A DNA stretch of 64,000 nucleotides from Tamlana sp038148895 (GCA_038148895.1 JBBVGQ010000006.1); one strand, 5' to 3'; positions 52,580-61,560 are shown, counted from the stretch's first letter. Notes: a model not told the origin generated them from the sequence alone. A program made the numbers and translations.

Positions 52580-53635
52580 CTAGTTGTTAAACAGTGATTT
52601 AATTTGGTCTCTAGATTGTACGTTAAGTTTTTTATAAATGTTGTTAACATGGGTTTTTACCGTGCTTAAACTGATAAAAAGACTGTCAGCAATTTCTTTG
52701 TTGCTCTTTTCTTCCAATAAAAGTGAGAGAATGTTTTGCTCTTGTTTGGTAAGTTGCTCTTTGGCTTTTGTTATGGTGTTGGGTTTATTTTTCTTTTTGG
52801 AAAACCAAAACCACAAGTTAAATGACAGTGATACCACCAAAAGAAAGTAAAGCAAGTAGTTCAATTTAAAACCAGAATCAGAAGTTCCATTAACAATATA
52901 TTTATCTGAATTTAATTCTGCCTTGTACTGTTTAGTGTAGCTGGAACTTGGATATTGTGTTTCTAGCCTGGTTAACAAATCCTCATAATAATCATTGTTT
53001 TTTATGTCTTCTAAATAATGGTTATGCAGATCATTTCCTCTGTCCGAAAGAAATGAGTAGATATAGAGTTCGGCCAAGGGTTCATTGAGATGTTGACCAA
53101 AATCCTGTAGGGTCTTAAACCATTTTTTAGTATTTAATTTTCGGTTGGCCTCGCTTCTGAATTCGCTAAAAGCAAATTTCATTTCTTCCCTTAAAGAATC
53201 AATCTTAACAAAGGCTTTTGCTTTTTGGTTTGTAGATTTTATGTCGCAGAATATTTGCTGCTCAAAAGAAATAGGAAATACAATAGTGTCGTTGTTTTTT
53301 GCAATGAAAATAACTTCTTTGCTTTCATCGCAATGGCCATAAAAATGGTTTTGGTTTTGTTCGCTTTCAAAACAATTGTCTACATGTATTCTGTAAATTC
53401 TGTTGTCATTTTCCAATTGGTTCCCAGTAAACCTAAAATAGCCCAGGCTATCAGTAGTTACTTTCGCTATAATTTGCTCAAAATAAACACCGGAAATTTT
53501 TCGGTAATCCTCAATTATGGAAAGGTAAACATTGTTGTGCCATTCTTCATTGTCAACATGCCCTGTAAAAGAATATTGCGCTTTCACAGAGAACGAAAAC
53601 AGCACAAAAAATATAAAAATAAAACGTTTTTCCAT
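52580..53635 (-). CDS. Membrane-tethered LuxR-type regulator
   Basis: The 351-residue protein has a signal peptide (IFIFFVLFSFSVKAQ) and a periplasmic part of about 235 residues (YSFTGHVDNEEWHNNVYLS, a small beta domain like those of DUF4369-type proteins, then helices). One membrane helix follows (LLYFLLVVSLSFNLWFWF), then a cytoplasmic LuxR helix-turn-helix (LTKQEQNILSLLLEEKSNKEIADSLFISLSTVKTHVNNIYKKL in the last 65 residues). There is no kinase or receiver domain, so a periplasmic signal would reach DNA through one protein. Target genes unknown. Confidence 0.85.
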   Translation of the reverse strand: MEKRFIFIFFVLFSFSVKAQYSFTGHVDNEEWHNNVYLSIIEDYRKISGVYFEQIIAKVTTDSLGYFRFTGNQLENDNRIYRIHVDNCFESEQNQNHFYGHCDESKEVIFIAKNNDTIVFPISFEQQIFCDIKSTNQKAKAFVKIDSLREEMKFAFSEFRSEANRKLNTKKWFKTLQDFGQHLNEPLAELYIYSFLSDRGNDLHNHYLEDIKNNDYYEDLLTRLETQYPSSSYTKQYKAELNSDKYIVNGTSDSGFKLNYLLYFLLVVSLSFNLWFWFSKKKNKPNTITKAKEQLTKQEQNILSLLLEEKSNKEIADSLFISLSTVKTHVNNIYKKLNVQSRDQIKSLFNN

Positions 53636-53754
53636 ACCGCTAAACTACTATAATTTATTCAAAATAGATGCGAATATTTTCAACGGAAATCTTTGTAACA
53701 AAATGCTGAATGTAACGTCAAATAGGCAATCATCAATCATTAAAATAAATCAAA

Positions 53755-53913
53755 ATGAGTTTTTGGAGAGTTTTACTTTCAATTATATGTCCACCTTTGG
53801 CCGTATTGGATAAAGGTTGTGGCTCTATCTTTATTGTATTTTTATTGTGGCTTTGCGGCTGGGTGCCTGGAGTTATAGCTGCTTTGGTAATACTAAACAA
53901 CCCCAACCGTTAG
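53755..53913 (+). CDS. YqaE/Pmp3 family small membrane protein
   Basis: The 52-residue protein MSFWRVLLSIICPPLAVLDK... has the family core ICPPLAV, a polar turn with KGCGS, then a second helix and CGWVPGVIAALVIL. Two membrane helices, as in Pmp3/YqaE proteins, which are linked to cation and stress tolerance in yeast and plants. It is complete and ends 29 bp before lipB. Too short to be found by length filters. Confidence 0.9.
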   Translation: MSFWRVLLSIICPPLAVLDKGCGSIFIVFLLWLCGWVPGVIAALVILNNPNR

Positions 53914-53928
53914 AACATAAATTTATTG

Positions 53929-53936
53929 TAATTTTG
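53929..53936 (+). promoter_or_regulatory. -7 box immediately before lipB
   Basis: TAATTTTG fits TAnnTTTG and ends six bases before the lipB ATG, so transcription may start at or next to the start codon. No -33 TTG at the usual spacing. Confidence 0.4.
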
Positions 53937-53942
53937 CAGCCT

Positions 53943-54641
53943 ATGAATAAGACTGTTTTACTGCAAGATTTAGGCTTTAAAGACTACAAGGAAACTTGGG
54001 ATTACCAAGAAGAATTGTTCAAAGGCATTGTTGATGCCAAAATTAGAAACCGCAGGGAAAACTTAAACGATATTACCACTAACTATTTCTTATTTGTAGA
54101 GCATCCGCATGTGTATACTTTGGGCAAAAGTGGCGATTTAGCAAACATGCTCTTAAACGAGAAACAACTTACTGAAAAAGGGGCGACTTTCTATAAAATT
54201 AATAGGGGAGGCGATATTACTTATCACGGGCCGGGACAAATTGTTGGCTATCCCATTCTGGATTTAGATAATTTCTTTACGGACATTCATAAATACCTTC
54301 GTTTTTTAGAGGAAATGATTATTCTTACTTTGGCAGAGTATGGCTTAAAAGGAGAACGGAGTGATGGAGAAACTGGTGTTTGGTTGGATGTTGGTACACC
54401 GTTTGCCAGAAAAATTTGTGCTATGGGTGTACGTGCCAGCCGATGGGTTACCATGCACGGTTTTGCTCTTAATGTAAATGCCGATTTAGGTTATTTTGAT
54501 AATATTATTCCTTGTGGTATTCGTGGAAAGGCGGTGACTTCTTTAAATGTTGAACTTGGCAAAAAGCATATTGATGAAGACCAAGTAAAGGAAAAACTGG
54601 TGAAGCATTTTTCCAATCTTTTTGAGGCTAAGTTTTTTTAG
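53943..54641 (+). CDS. lipB: Lipoyl(octanoyl) transferase LipB
   Basis: The 232-residue enzyme moves octanoyl from acyl carrier protein to lipoyl domains. Motifs are FVEHPHVYTLGKSGD, INRGGDITYHGPGQIVGYPI, and the catalytic Cys and Lys in KICAMGVRASRWVTMHGFALN and CGIRGKAVTSL. I chose the ATG at 53943; the ORF is open back to 53817, but that stretch overlaps the Pmp3 gene in another frame. A 9-bp inverted repeat (54640-54648 with 54657-54665) begins at the stop codon, without a T-run. Confidence 0.95.
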   Translation: MNKTVLLQDLGFKDYKETWDYQEELFKGIVDAKIRNRRENLNDITTNYFLFVEHPHVYTLGKSGDLANMLLNEKQLTEKGATFYKINRGGDITYHGPGQIVGYPILDLDNFFTDIHKYLRFLEEMIILTLAEYGLKGERSDGETGVWLDVGTPFARKICAMGVRASRWVTMHGFALNVNADLGYFDNIIPCGIRGKAVTSLNVELGKKHIDEDQVKEKLVKHFSNLFEAKFF

Positions 54642-54698
54642 TTCTAGTAAGGATCCACTAGAACTGTCAATTACGGTTATGCATTATTATTCGATTTT

Positions 54699-55187
54699 TT
54701 AAATGTATTCACAACTCACTTTATATACCATGTTTTTTGAATCAAGGCAGATTACAAATTCATAATGGTCTAGAATTCCGAGGTCATCTGGGTCATAAGC
54801 AACATAACAAATTGTTTTATCGCCAACCCAGCCAGCGCAGTTTTCATTATAGTCTTTTCCTAACAATTCTATAACTTCTTCTTTTGTTTTGCCTATTAGC
54901 AGTTTTTTCGTTTCTAGCTTTTTTACCATTCGGTATCTAATATTTTTATTTTCAATCCAGAGTTTCGAGTCAAAATCCTTTGACCTCCATATCGGATCAA
55001 TAACTCTAATTATTAAAAAACTTAATATTGTCGTGTAAATAATTGGCATTACAAAAACAGCAATTAAACTCAGCGCCTTGTAATGGCTTTTAGAAAATTT
55101 TTTAATTCGCTTTTTGTAGAAAAAATAGGACGGGATTAAAAGTATTATTTGTAGAATAATCAAAATTCCTATTGAAATTAAAACCAT
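54699..55187 (-). CDS. Membrane protein with BamE/SmpA-like C-terminal domain
   Basis: The 162-residue protein has two N-terminal membrane helices (LISIGILIILQIILLIPSYFF; LSLIAVFVMPIIYTTILSFLII) and a C-terminal soluble part. In it, KLLIGKTKEEVIELLGKDY resembles the start of BamE/SmpA domains, followed by CAGWVGDKTICYVAYDPDD and YEFVICLDSKNMVYKVS. This combination recurs as unannotated proteins in Bacteroidetes. Function unknown. Confidence 0.7.
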   Translation of the reverse strand: MVLISIGILIILQIILLIPSYFFYKKRIKKFSKSHYKALSLIAVFVMPIIYTTILSFLIIRVIDPIWRSKDFDSKLWIENKNIRYRMVKKLETKKLLIGKTKEEVIELLGKDYNENCAGWVGDKTICYVAYDPDDLGILDHYEFVICLDSKNMVYKVSCEYI

Positions 55188-55274
55188 AAACTTAAGTTTC
55201 GATTAGTAGTTAGTTTGGGCAAATTAATGCTAATTGATGAACCCCGTTGTTTTAATCACTTATATAAATCTTAA

Positions 55275-56066
55275 TTAATACTTCTCAGGCACAAATGTTT
55301 GGTAGTTTATAGGTGGGCGCACATAGCCTGCATAATCTGGAAGCTCAGGAAGTTCAATAGGTGTAACGTCCATCTCTTCATAAGGAATCATGCTCAAAAC
55401 ATGGCTAATGCAATTTAGTCGAGCCTTTTTCTTGTCATCTGAGTTTACAACATACCAGGGTACCTGCTTGGTGTCGGTATGTGCAAACATTTGGTCTTTA
55501 GCTTTTGAATATTCCAGCCAACGCGAACGCGATTCTAAATCCATTGGGCTAAATTTCCAACGTTTTAAGGGATTGTTTATTCGGTTTTTAAATCGTCTTT
55601 CCTGTTCTTCATCACTGACTGAAAACCAATATTTTAAAACAATAATGCCAGACCTAACCAACATGCGTTCAAATTCTGGACAGGAACGGAGGAATTCACG
55701 GTATTCCTCATCAGTACAAAACCCCATAACTTTTTCAACACCGGCACGGTTGTACCAGCTTCTATCAAAAAGAACAATTTCGCCAGCCGCCGGTAAATAT
55801 TGAACGTAGCGTTGAAAATACCATTGGGTCTTTTCTTTTTCGGTAGGTACACCCAAAGCAACCACTTTACAAATCCGCGGATTCAAGGGTTCGGTAAACC
55901 GTTTTATGGTGCCACCTTTTCCAGAGGCATCTCTACCCTCAAAAACAATAACAACTTTTAATCCTTGTTTTTTTACCCATTGTTGCAGGTGCACAAGCTC
56001 GGTATGTAATTTGGCTAATTCTTTTTCGTAGTTAAACTTTTTGGGTCTGGACTTGCTGTTTTTCAT
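55275..56066 (-). CDS. ppk2: Polyphosphate kinase 2 family protein
   Basis: The 263-residue kinase has a Walker A motif GRDASGKGG (residues 44-52), lid and Walker B regions (RFTEPLNPRICKVVALG, VLFDRSWYNRAGVEKVMGFC) and the conserved end WYVVNSDDKKKARLNCI. Class I PPK2 enzymes use polyphosphate to phosphorylate nucleoside diphosphates (GDP to GTP, ADP to ATP). Length fits a single-domain class I form. No ppk1 or ppx gene is near. Confidence 0.93.
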   Translation of the reverse strand: MKNSKSRPKKFNYEKELAKLHTELVHLQQWVKKQGLKVVIVFEGRDASGKGGTIKRFTEPLNPRICKVVALGVPTEKEKTQWYFQRYVQYLPAAGEIVLFDRSWYNRAGVEKVMGFCTDEEYREFLRSCPEFERMLVRSGIIVLKYWFSVSDEEQERRFKNRINNPLKRWKFSPMDLESRSRWLEYSKAKDQMFAHTDTKQVPWYVVNSDDKKKARLNCISHVLSMIPYEEMDVTPIELPELPDYAGYVRPPINYQTFVPEKY

Positions 56067-56114
56067 GCCCTACAAGTTAATAAAAAAACGAAATCGGACT
56101 AAAGGTATTGGGTA

Positions 56115-56891
56115 TTATTTAATGAACACCTTAAAATCAGCATATCTTGCCGAACGCGTGAACATATGGCGCAAACCTATACGTCCGTTTTTTACAGAAC
56201 CGATTTCTGAAATATCCCAAGAAAATAATCTTGACTCATTTTTGCCCTCTACATTAAAATAAAGGGTTTCATCAGTTTTTATAACTGTGATTTTGTAGGT
56301 TTGGTTTGGCAGGAACAATCCCGTATCAGTAAAAGCAGGGGGAATTTCGGTGCTAGTATTAAAGTTTTCACCGGGTTTAACCGGATATTTTCTTGCCCTA
56401 ACATATTCCTCGCCCGTATTATTGTTAAAAGCGGCATAGCTTATATGCAGGGCGTTCATATGGTTGTAATAAGTTTTCATGGCAGGAACAGTTCTAGCCT
56501 CTTTCCATTTGAAAATATCCTTTGCGTAGGGTTTAACTCCAGTAGCTTGAATGTAAAGGATGTTCACCCATTTTTGTTTGGTGTCTGTTCGTGTGTATTC
56601 GTATTCAATTTTTATGTCGCCTTTAAAGGATTTATTGGTCCATAGTACAGCATGGCAGGAATCGTTTCTTTCAACGGAGCCGGCAGTAAAGGTCATGCCT
56701 TTTTCATTGGTTTCAACTTTTGCACGTTTACCATCTAAAAACCAATGGTCTTTCCAGTTGTTTGTCAGGCTGTTTTCAAATTTAAGCTTCCATTTTTTTG
56801 ACGCCTTCAAGGTATTAAAATCATCATTGGTGCTTTGCCCAAATAGATTGATGCAACACAGCAATATCAAAATGGTGGCAACAGGTTTCAT
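56115..56891 (-). CDS. Exported DUF1961-like protein
   Basis: The 258-residue protein has a signal peptide (PVATILILLCCINLFGQ) and a beta-sandwich-like domain (WKLKFENSLTNNWKDHWFLDG, GDIKIEYEYTRTD, LHISYAAFNNNTGEEYVRARKYPV, TYKITVIKTDETLYFNVEGK, GRIGLRHMFTRSARYADFKVF). This resembles DUF1961 (YesU-type) concanavalin-like proteins, which lie in carbohydrate loci, so a sugar-related role is possible. I chose ATG 56891 because it precedes the signal peptide; the upstream part is read-through of the previous gene. It starts 10 bp after that gene's stop. Confidence 0.7.
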   Translation of the reverse strand: MKPVATILILLCCINLFGQSTNDDFNTLKASKKWKLKFENSLTNNWKDHWFLDGKRAKVETNEKGMTFTAGSVERNDSCHAVLWTNKSFKGDIKIEYEYTRTDTKQKWVNILYIQATGVKPYAKDIFKWKEARTVPAMKTYYNHMNALHISYAAFNNNTGEEYVRARKYPVKPGENFNTSTEIPPAFTDTGLFLPNQTYKITVIKTDETLYFNVEGKNESRLFSWDISEIGSVKNGRIGLRHMFTRSARYADFKVFIK

Positions 56892-56901
56892 TTTAAAAGT
56901 T

Positions 56902-57951
56902 TTAATCTTCGGCATTAAAGAACACCTTATAAAAATGCATTTTCTTTTCTTCATCATACCCGCGCTCTAAATATTCTGCTGAAGCATCTGGTGCATCAAT
57001 GTCCAGTTTTATTTGGATGTGGGTATCGAGTTTTATATCGGTTTTAATTTTGCGCTTTTCTTTATTCACAACAGCTTCGGCTACGTCAAACTGGTTTCTG
57101 ATGACCACATTTTGCTCGCCTTCAAATTCCTTTTTAAAGGTATCGAATTCTTTTTTGTGTTTATCATCTTCAAAAATCTCATCTTTAAAACGCTCTATAT
57201 TGACCACTTCATTTTCTTTGAAAAAATCGATGGTTTTAGTTAAAAAAGTGCTTCTTTCCTTTGCCCCATAAGTGGTTTTTATGATTTCGGTGGAGAAATC
57301 CTTGCACAATTCAATATACTGTTGGGTGTGGTTATTGGCATCATCGGCATATTTTATATTTAGAAAATGATTGAGCCAATATTGGGCATCATAACTATTA
57401 TTGTCTACACTTAAAATAATGTTGCCTTCTCCATCACTCTGGTTCAAAATTAAGCAACCTTTATCCACTTTTTTTGAGCTGATGCCTTTCTGAACCAATA
57501 CATCATAGCTGTTGTTTTCTAAATAGGTTTGAAAGAAGTTTACTTTGTTTTCAATTTTAAAAATGCCAAAGGCGTTGGTTGTGATTTCATTGAATTCTAT
57601 GCTTTCAAACATGACTACCAAAACATCACCTGTTTTAATGTTTGCTGAATTGGATTGTTCATACAAATGCATAACCACGTGTTTTGAAACTTCAATAAAA
57701 TCATTGTCGTCATTAAATATTTGTGAGGCGTAACTATTTATTTCATTTAATGAGATATTGGCGTGGTGGTTGAAGCGATAGCTCTGTACAACACCAGAAA
57801 ACGGCCGCAATAAAAAGGGCAGCATGAGCTCGTAGCTGGCTTCGTCAAAATCAACCAATTCTTCTGAAAAGGCATTTTTTGTATTGTTGAACTTATTGCC
57901 AACTTTATGGATGATGAATTTTGAAATTGAAGCGTTTTTTCTTGAAATCAT
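56902..57951 (-). CDS. Nucleoid-associated protein, NdpA/YejK family
   Basis: The 349-residue protein matches the NA37/NdpA pattern: KFIIHKVGNKFNNTKNAFSEELVDFD at the start, VLVVMFESIEFNEITTNAFGIFKIENK, ILNQSDGEGNIILSVDNNSYDAQYWLNHFL and a charged C-terminal half. Members bind DNA and the nucleoid; their role is not clear. It is followed by the DUF1961-like gene on the same strand. A minus-strand terminator lies just upstream. Confidence 0.85.
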   Translation of the reverse strand: MISRKNASISKFIIHKVGNKFNNTKNAFSEELVDFDEASYELMLPFLLRPFSGVVQSYRFNHHANISLNEINSYASQIFNDDNDFIEVSKHVVMHLYEQSNSANIKTGDVLVVMFESIEFNEITTNAFGIFKIENKVNFFQTYLENNSYDVLVQKGISSKKVDKGCLILNQSDGEGNIILSVDNNSYDAQYWLNHFLNIKYADDANNHTQQYIELCKDFSTEIIKTTYGAKERSTFLTKTIDFFKENEVVNIERFKDEIFEDDKHKKEFDTFKKEFEGEQNVVIRNQFDVAEAVVNKEKRKIKTDIKLDTHIQIKLDIDAPDASAEYLERGYDEEKKMHFYKVFFNAED

Positions 57952-58315
57952 GTTGTAGTTTTTGGTATTGCAATAGTAGTGATTTCAAAAATAATAAGCT
58001 CAAAAAAAGAACGCCAAAGCTTAATGCTTTGACGTTCCGTGAGATTCGAGGACTTGCGATTTGGTTATCGTTATATTTTTACAAATTTACATCAATAGTT
58101 TTGCGAGATTTATTTGTTTGGTTTGCGATTTATAGGGTAAAATGAATAAGAAAGAATCATCAAAAAAAGGAAGAATGCCAAATGCATTTTTTGGTGATTT
58201 CATCTGTAATGGATTGATTAATAGCTGCTCTAAATATAAAGATTACTTTTTTACCGACAAATTACCTGCGCAAATTTTTATTAAGCAGTTTTCAACTTAA
58301 TTATTGGCCGACAAA
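57952..58315. other. Gene-free gap of 364 bp
   Basis: It holds a minus-strand terminator at 58002-58037 and otherwise no recognised gene or RNA. An unrecognised plus-strand ORF of 52 codons, 58142-58300 (MNKKESSKKGRMPNAFFGDF at its start), has no promoter and no family, and is probably chance. No tRNA or attachment site is seen. Confidence 0.4.
58002..58037 (-). terminator. Terminator on the minus strand, 280 bp after the 810-residue protein gene
   Basis: GAACG and CAAAGC (58009-58020) pair with GCTTTG and CGTTC (58026-58037) with one mismatch and a 5-nt loop. On the minus strand seven T residues follow (58008-58002). The nearest gene it could end is the one at 58316, whose mRNA would have a 280-nt tail. 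Confidence 0.75.
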
Positions 58316-60748
58316 TTAATTGATTTGATACAAAATAATAGAATTGCTTTCCCCTTTGGTTACGAACTCTAAATTTCTGTCTCTATCTATATTGTCAAGT
58401 TCAATCACCGAATTGCCATAAACTGGAAAATTATCAATCATTTTTGATTGGCTGTCATAAAGATAGATTTTGTGGGATTGCAAATCAGTGGTAGATACGT
58501 AAATTTTGTCGTAAATGTAGAAGATTCGTGGTTGGGTGTAGTTGCCAAAATCCAATTCAGAAGTTTTACTTTTTATGGATAGTTTGTTTTCGCTAAGTGT
58601 AACAAGTGTTTTACTGGTGGTTTCAATAGAATGGTTTGATGAAAGATTTAAGCTGGTTTTTGAAACATTGCCACGTGAATCAACGGACACCAAATCACCA
58701 TCTGCAGTTGTGGTTGTAAATTTATCATTGTATAAAAAGACGGGTTGGTTCGAATAGGCACTCTCCGACTTTGGTTTTACACGTATTTTGCCAATTCTGT
58801 CCAAAATGTAAAATTTGTTTTCCGTTTTTATGGTTATATAATCTTTACTGCCAATCCTAAAATGTTTTGGTTGTGAAATAATATCATCATTGGCCGAATT
58901 AAAAGTAAAACCTTTAACTATTTGGCCCTGTACATTGTACATTAAAACATGCTTGCTTTGGGTGACCAAAAGGCGGTAGTTTTTGCGCTTATCGTAATCA
59001 AAAACCGAAAGTGGTTGGGTAATTTTATCGTTAAAGTTTAACGGAAAAGGAGAAACGTCTTTCCCGTTTCGGTCTAAAACATAAACCCTGTTTGGTGTAG
59101 CAAAAATAAGTTGTAGGCGCCCGTTTTTGTAAATATCAATCTGTTCAATGGTTCCTAAAGCAGGGCCTTGTAGTTGTTTTTTCCATAAAATTTTACCAGA
59201 ATTGGAAATTAAATAAAGGTTATTGTTTACATCTTGCACCACAATTTCTTTTTCGTTGGTTCTGTGGTTTTTTACAAATTGCGGGTTGGTCAACAAATCG
59301 GCATCTAATTTTATGTTGAGTTCCTCTGAAATTGAATTAGCAGAAGCTTTTGCCTTATTTTTGGAAATGATGCCATTTAAATGGGCAAAATCATGGTCGT
59401 AAATAAACTGAATCGCCGAAACGTTATAACTCTTAAACTCAAAATCACCCTCAGTTTCTAAATTTTTGTTCACTATAGTTTTTAGGGTAGAGGAATTACA
59501 AACTTGAAGAAGTGAGGCTGCACTGCTCAATTTTTCGCTCATGTTTTTAAAATAATCCTTTTGTCCTAAAACCGTTTCATTTTGGTAATTGGCTATGATG
59601 CTTTGAAGCAGTTCAAGATTATCGGTAAACACAAAAAAATCATCCAATACGCAATACATGTTGGCGTTTTTATATGAAACCAAGGGGCTAAATGTTTCAC
59701 TAAACAGACGAGGTTTACTAAAGCTGAAAATGTCGATTTCGCGATATGAATCTATTTTGGTTTGCTCGCTTAAAAGTGCATCATTGGTAGCAATAATGTC
59801 AATGGAATTTAATACAACAGCCCTGTTTTTATCTTCATAAAGTACACCGACCTCAATAATGTTATCAAAAAGTGTGGTAGTGTTTGCTATGGAATCTTTT
59901 TTGTTGAATTTTTTCAGATTGGTTTCAAAAATTTTATAATTGTCAAAAGTAAAACTCATAAAACCATCACTATTTGAGGGTGTTGCATTTTGAATTTGAT
60001 TCTGTTGGGGAATAGTATTTTTAAAAATATTGATTAAGCTTTCTGAAGAATCTGTGGCCTTAGTTATACCGTTAAAATAGGTTTCATTTTGGCTTAACTC
60101 GACATCTAAAGCTAAATGATTTGTAAAGTTGGCCAAGGAAAGGGAGTCTTCTATAAAAACAGATTTTATGAAGTCGTCGTTTGACTTCACAATAACTGAA
60201 AATGTTTTCTCTTTACTTGATGTGTTAAATATTTTGGACACCTGTTCGTCTACAGAACTTTCGTTCAGCAATCCCTTTGTTGTTTCCAAAGAAGAAGATG
60301 CGAAAAACGTACTGTCAATAACCAAACTATAAAACGTGTTTTTATTTAATGTTGATTTTACAATGGCTTTACTTTTGAAAGAAATAAGTTCTTCTGTGTA
60401 GTTTGGTAAAGAGTCTCTTTTAAATAAATTTTGGTTTTGTTTCGTTATTACAGCATATTGAAGGCTGTCGTTGTCATCTTTCAAAAAACAAAGTAAAATC
60501 TCACCACTCGGTTTTAAATGCGAAAGATTGGATAAATTATCTTCTATAGATCTATAGCAACTTGTATTCGATACGGTTTGCAAAAACTCGCTATTTTTTA
60601 TGCTACTTTTTAGGCTTTCAAGGTTTGGTGCACTTAAAATAATGGAGGCTTTTTCAGGAGCATAATCAATAAGTTCGGTGCGTTCGGTGTATGGATTGGC
60701 GCAATTAAAAACCGTTATAAGTAGGAGGGAAAGCCAAAAAAATTTCAT
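58316..60748 (-). CDS. Two-part exported protein: DUF3352-like N-terminal half and beta-propeller C-terminal half
   Basis: The 810-residue protein starts with a signal that ends at a possible lipobox cysteine (FNC, residue 16), which is not perfect. The first ~480 residues (IDYAPEKASIILSAPNLESLKSSI, FKKDSIANTTTLFDNIIEVG) resemble DUF3352-type periplasmic proteins. The last ~330 form propeller-like blades (VVQDVNNNLYLISNSGKILWKK, RVYVLDRNGKDVSPFPL, KFYILDRIGKIRV). It starts 51 bp after rnhB, on the same strand, a pairing known in flavobacteria. Such genes are sometimes misnamed ribonuclease HII because of this neighbour. Function unknown. Confidence 0.8.
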   Translation of the reverse strand: MKFFWLSLLLITVFNCANPYTERTELIDYAPEKASIILSAPNLESLKSSIKNSEFLQTVSNTSCYRSIEDNLSNLSHLKPSGEILLCFLKDDNDSLQYAVITKQNQNLFKRDSLPNYTEELISFKSKAIVKSTLNKNTFYSLVIDSTFFASSSLETTKGLLNESSVDEQVSKIFNTSSKEKTFSVIVKSNDDFIKSVFIEDSLSLANFTNHLALDVELSQNETYFNGITKATDSSESLINIFKNTIPQQNQIQNATPSNSDGFMSFTFDNYKIFETNLKKFNKKDSIANTTTLFDNIIEVGVLYEDKNRAVVLNSIDIIATNDALLSEQTKIDSYREIDIFSFSKPRLFSETFSPLVSYKNANMYCVLDDFFVFTDNLELLQSIIANYQNETVLGQKDYFKNMSEKLSSAASLLQVCNSSTLKTIVNKNLETEGDFEFKSYNVSAIQFIYDHDFAHLNGIISKNKAKASANSISEELNIKLDADLLTNPQFVKNHRTNEKEIVVQDVNNNLYLISNSGKILWKKQLQGPALGTIEQIDIYKNGRLQLIFATPNRVYVLDRNGKDVSPFPLNFNDKITQPLSVFDYDKRKNYRLLVTQSKHVLMYNVQGQIVKGFTFNSANDDIISQPKHFRIGSKDYITIKTENKFYILDRIGKIRVKPKSESAYSNQPVFLYNDKFTTTTADGDLVSVDSRGNVSKTSLNLSSNHSIETTSKTLVTLSENKLSIKSKTSELDFGNYTQPRIFYIYDKIYVSTTDLQSHKIYLYDSQSKMIDNFPVYGNSVIELDNIDRDRNLEFVTKGESNSIILYQIN

Positions 60749-60799
60749 GGATTGAATTAATTTTTACAAACCTAATGTTTTTTTTAACGCATTAAAAAT

Positions 60800-61399
60800 T
60801 TATAACTCCAACTTAAATTGTTCCGGTAACAACCTGAACGATTTTCTATGGTACTTCGTTATGCCATATTTTTTTATAGCCTCTCTATGTTCTTTGGTGG
60901 GATAGCCTTTGTTCTTTTTCCAGTTGTACATCGGAAATTCTTCATGTATGACATTCATGTAAGCATCTCTATGCGTTTTAGCCAAAACGGAAGCTGCGGC
61001 TATGCTTAAATATTTGCCATCTCCTTTTATGATAGTTTCGTGTGGAATGTCAAGATACGGTTTAAATTTATTGCCGTCAACAATTATAAATTCCGGCACA
61101 GGACTAAGCTGCTCAACCGATTTGTGCATAGCCAGAATAGAAGCGTTTAAAATGTTTATTTTATCAATATCTTCCTGAAAAATATGGGCAACGCCGAATG
61201 TTAATGACTGTTCTTCAATGATTGGCTTTAAAAGTTCTCTTTTGTCTTCGCTAAGTTGTTTGGAATCGTTTAAAATGCTATTTTCAAATTTCTGTGGTAA
61301 AATTACCGCTGCTGCTGTTACTGGGCCAGCCAAGCAACCTCGTCCAGCTTCGTCTGTCCCACACTCTAAAATATATGTTGAATGGTTGGTTAATAGCAT
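60800..61399 (-). CDS. rnhB: Ribonuclease HII
   Basis: The 199-residue enzyme removes ribonucleotides from DNA and RNA primers. The active-site block GTDEAGRGCLAGPV holds the first aspartate and glutamate, with later acidic residues in ILNDSKQLSEDKR, FIIVDGNKF and the SIAAASVLAKTHRDAYM helix. Length and order are standard. It is cytoplasmic. It is the first gene of a minus-strand pair with the 810-residue protein. Confidence 0.96.
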   Translation of the reverse strand: MLLTNHSTYILECGTDEAGRGCLAGPVTAAAVILPQKFENSILNDSKQLSEDKRELLKPIIEEQSLTFGVAHIFQEDIDKINILNASILAMHKSVEQLSPVPEFIIVDGNKFKPYLDIPHETIIKGDGKYLSIAAASVLAKTHRDAYMNVIHEEFPMYNWKKNKGYPTKEHREAIKKYGITKYHRKSFRLLPEQFKLEL

Positions 61400-61527
61400 A
61401 CAGCGAAAATATAGATTAATTCAAAATCAGCAATAAGTTTTGCATTTTCATTTTTTTTGTTGATGTTTGTAAAAGACTAACTCAATAAATATTCTTTATT
61501 CATCAGTTAAATGATGATAAGTAAAAC

Positions 61528-61560
61528 TAAGAATGCCGGCATAGCTTACCGGCATTCTTA
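61528..61560. repeat. Perfect 12-bp inverted repeat in a divergent promoter region
   Basis: TAAGAATGCCGG (61528-61539) pairs with CCGGCATTCTTA (61549-61560) around a 9-nt loop. There is no T-run on either side, and both neighbouring genes point away, so it is not an obvious terminator. It may be an operator or part of an RNA leader. Confidence 0.6.

Noticed and set aside
53817..53942. The upstream part of the long ORF over lipB (53817-54641)
   Set aside because: It overlaps the well-supported Pmp3 gene in another frame, and LipB homology begins at the ATG at 53943.
56041..56262. Plus-strand ORF of 73 codons over the DUF1961-like gene end
   Set aside because: It is a shadow of the opposite strand with no family signature; PPK2 and the DUF1961-like protein explain the DNA.
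58142..58300. Small ORF of 52 codons in the gap before the 810-residue gene
   Set aside because: There is no promoter and no recognisable family. Kept only as a note in the gap description.
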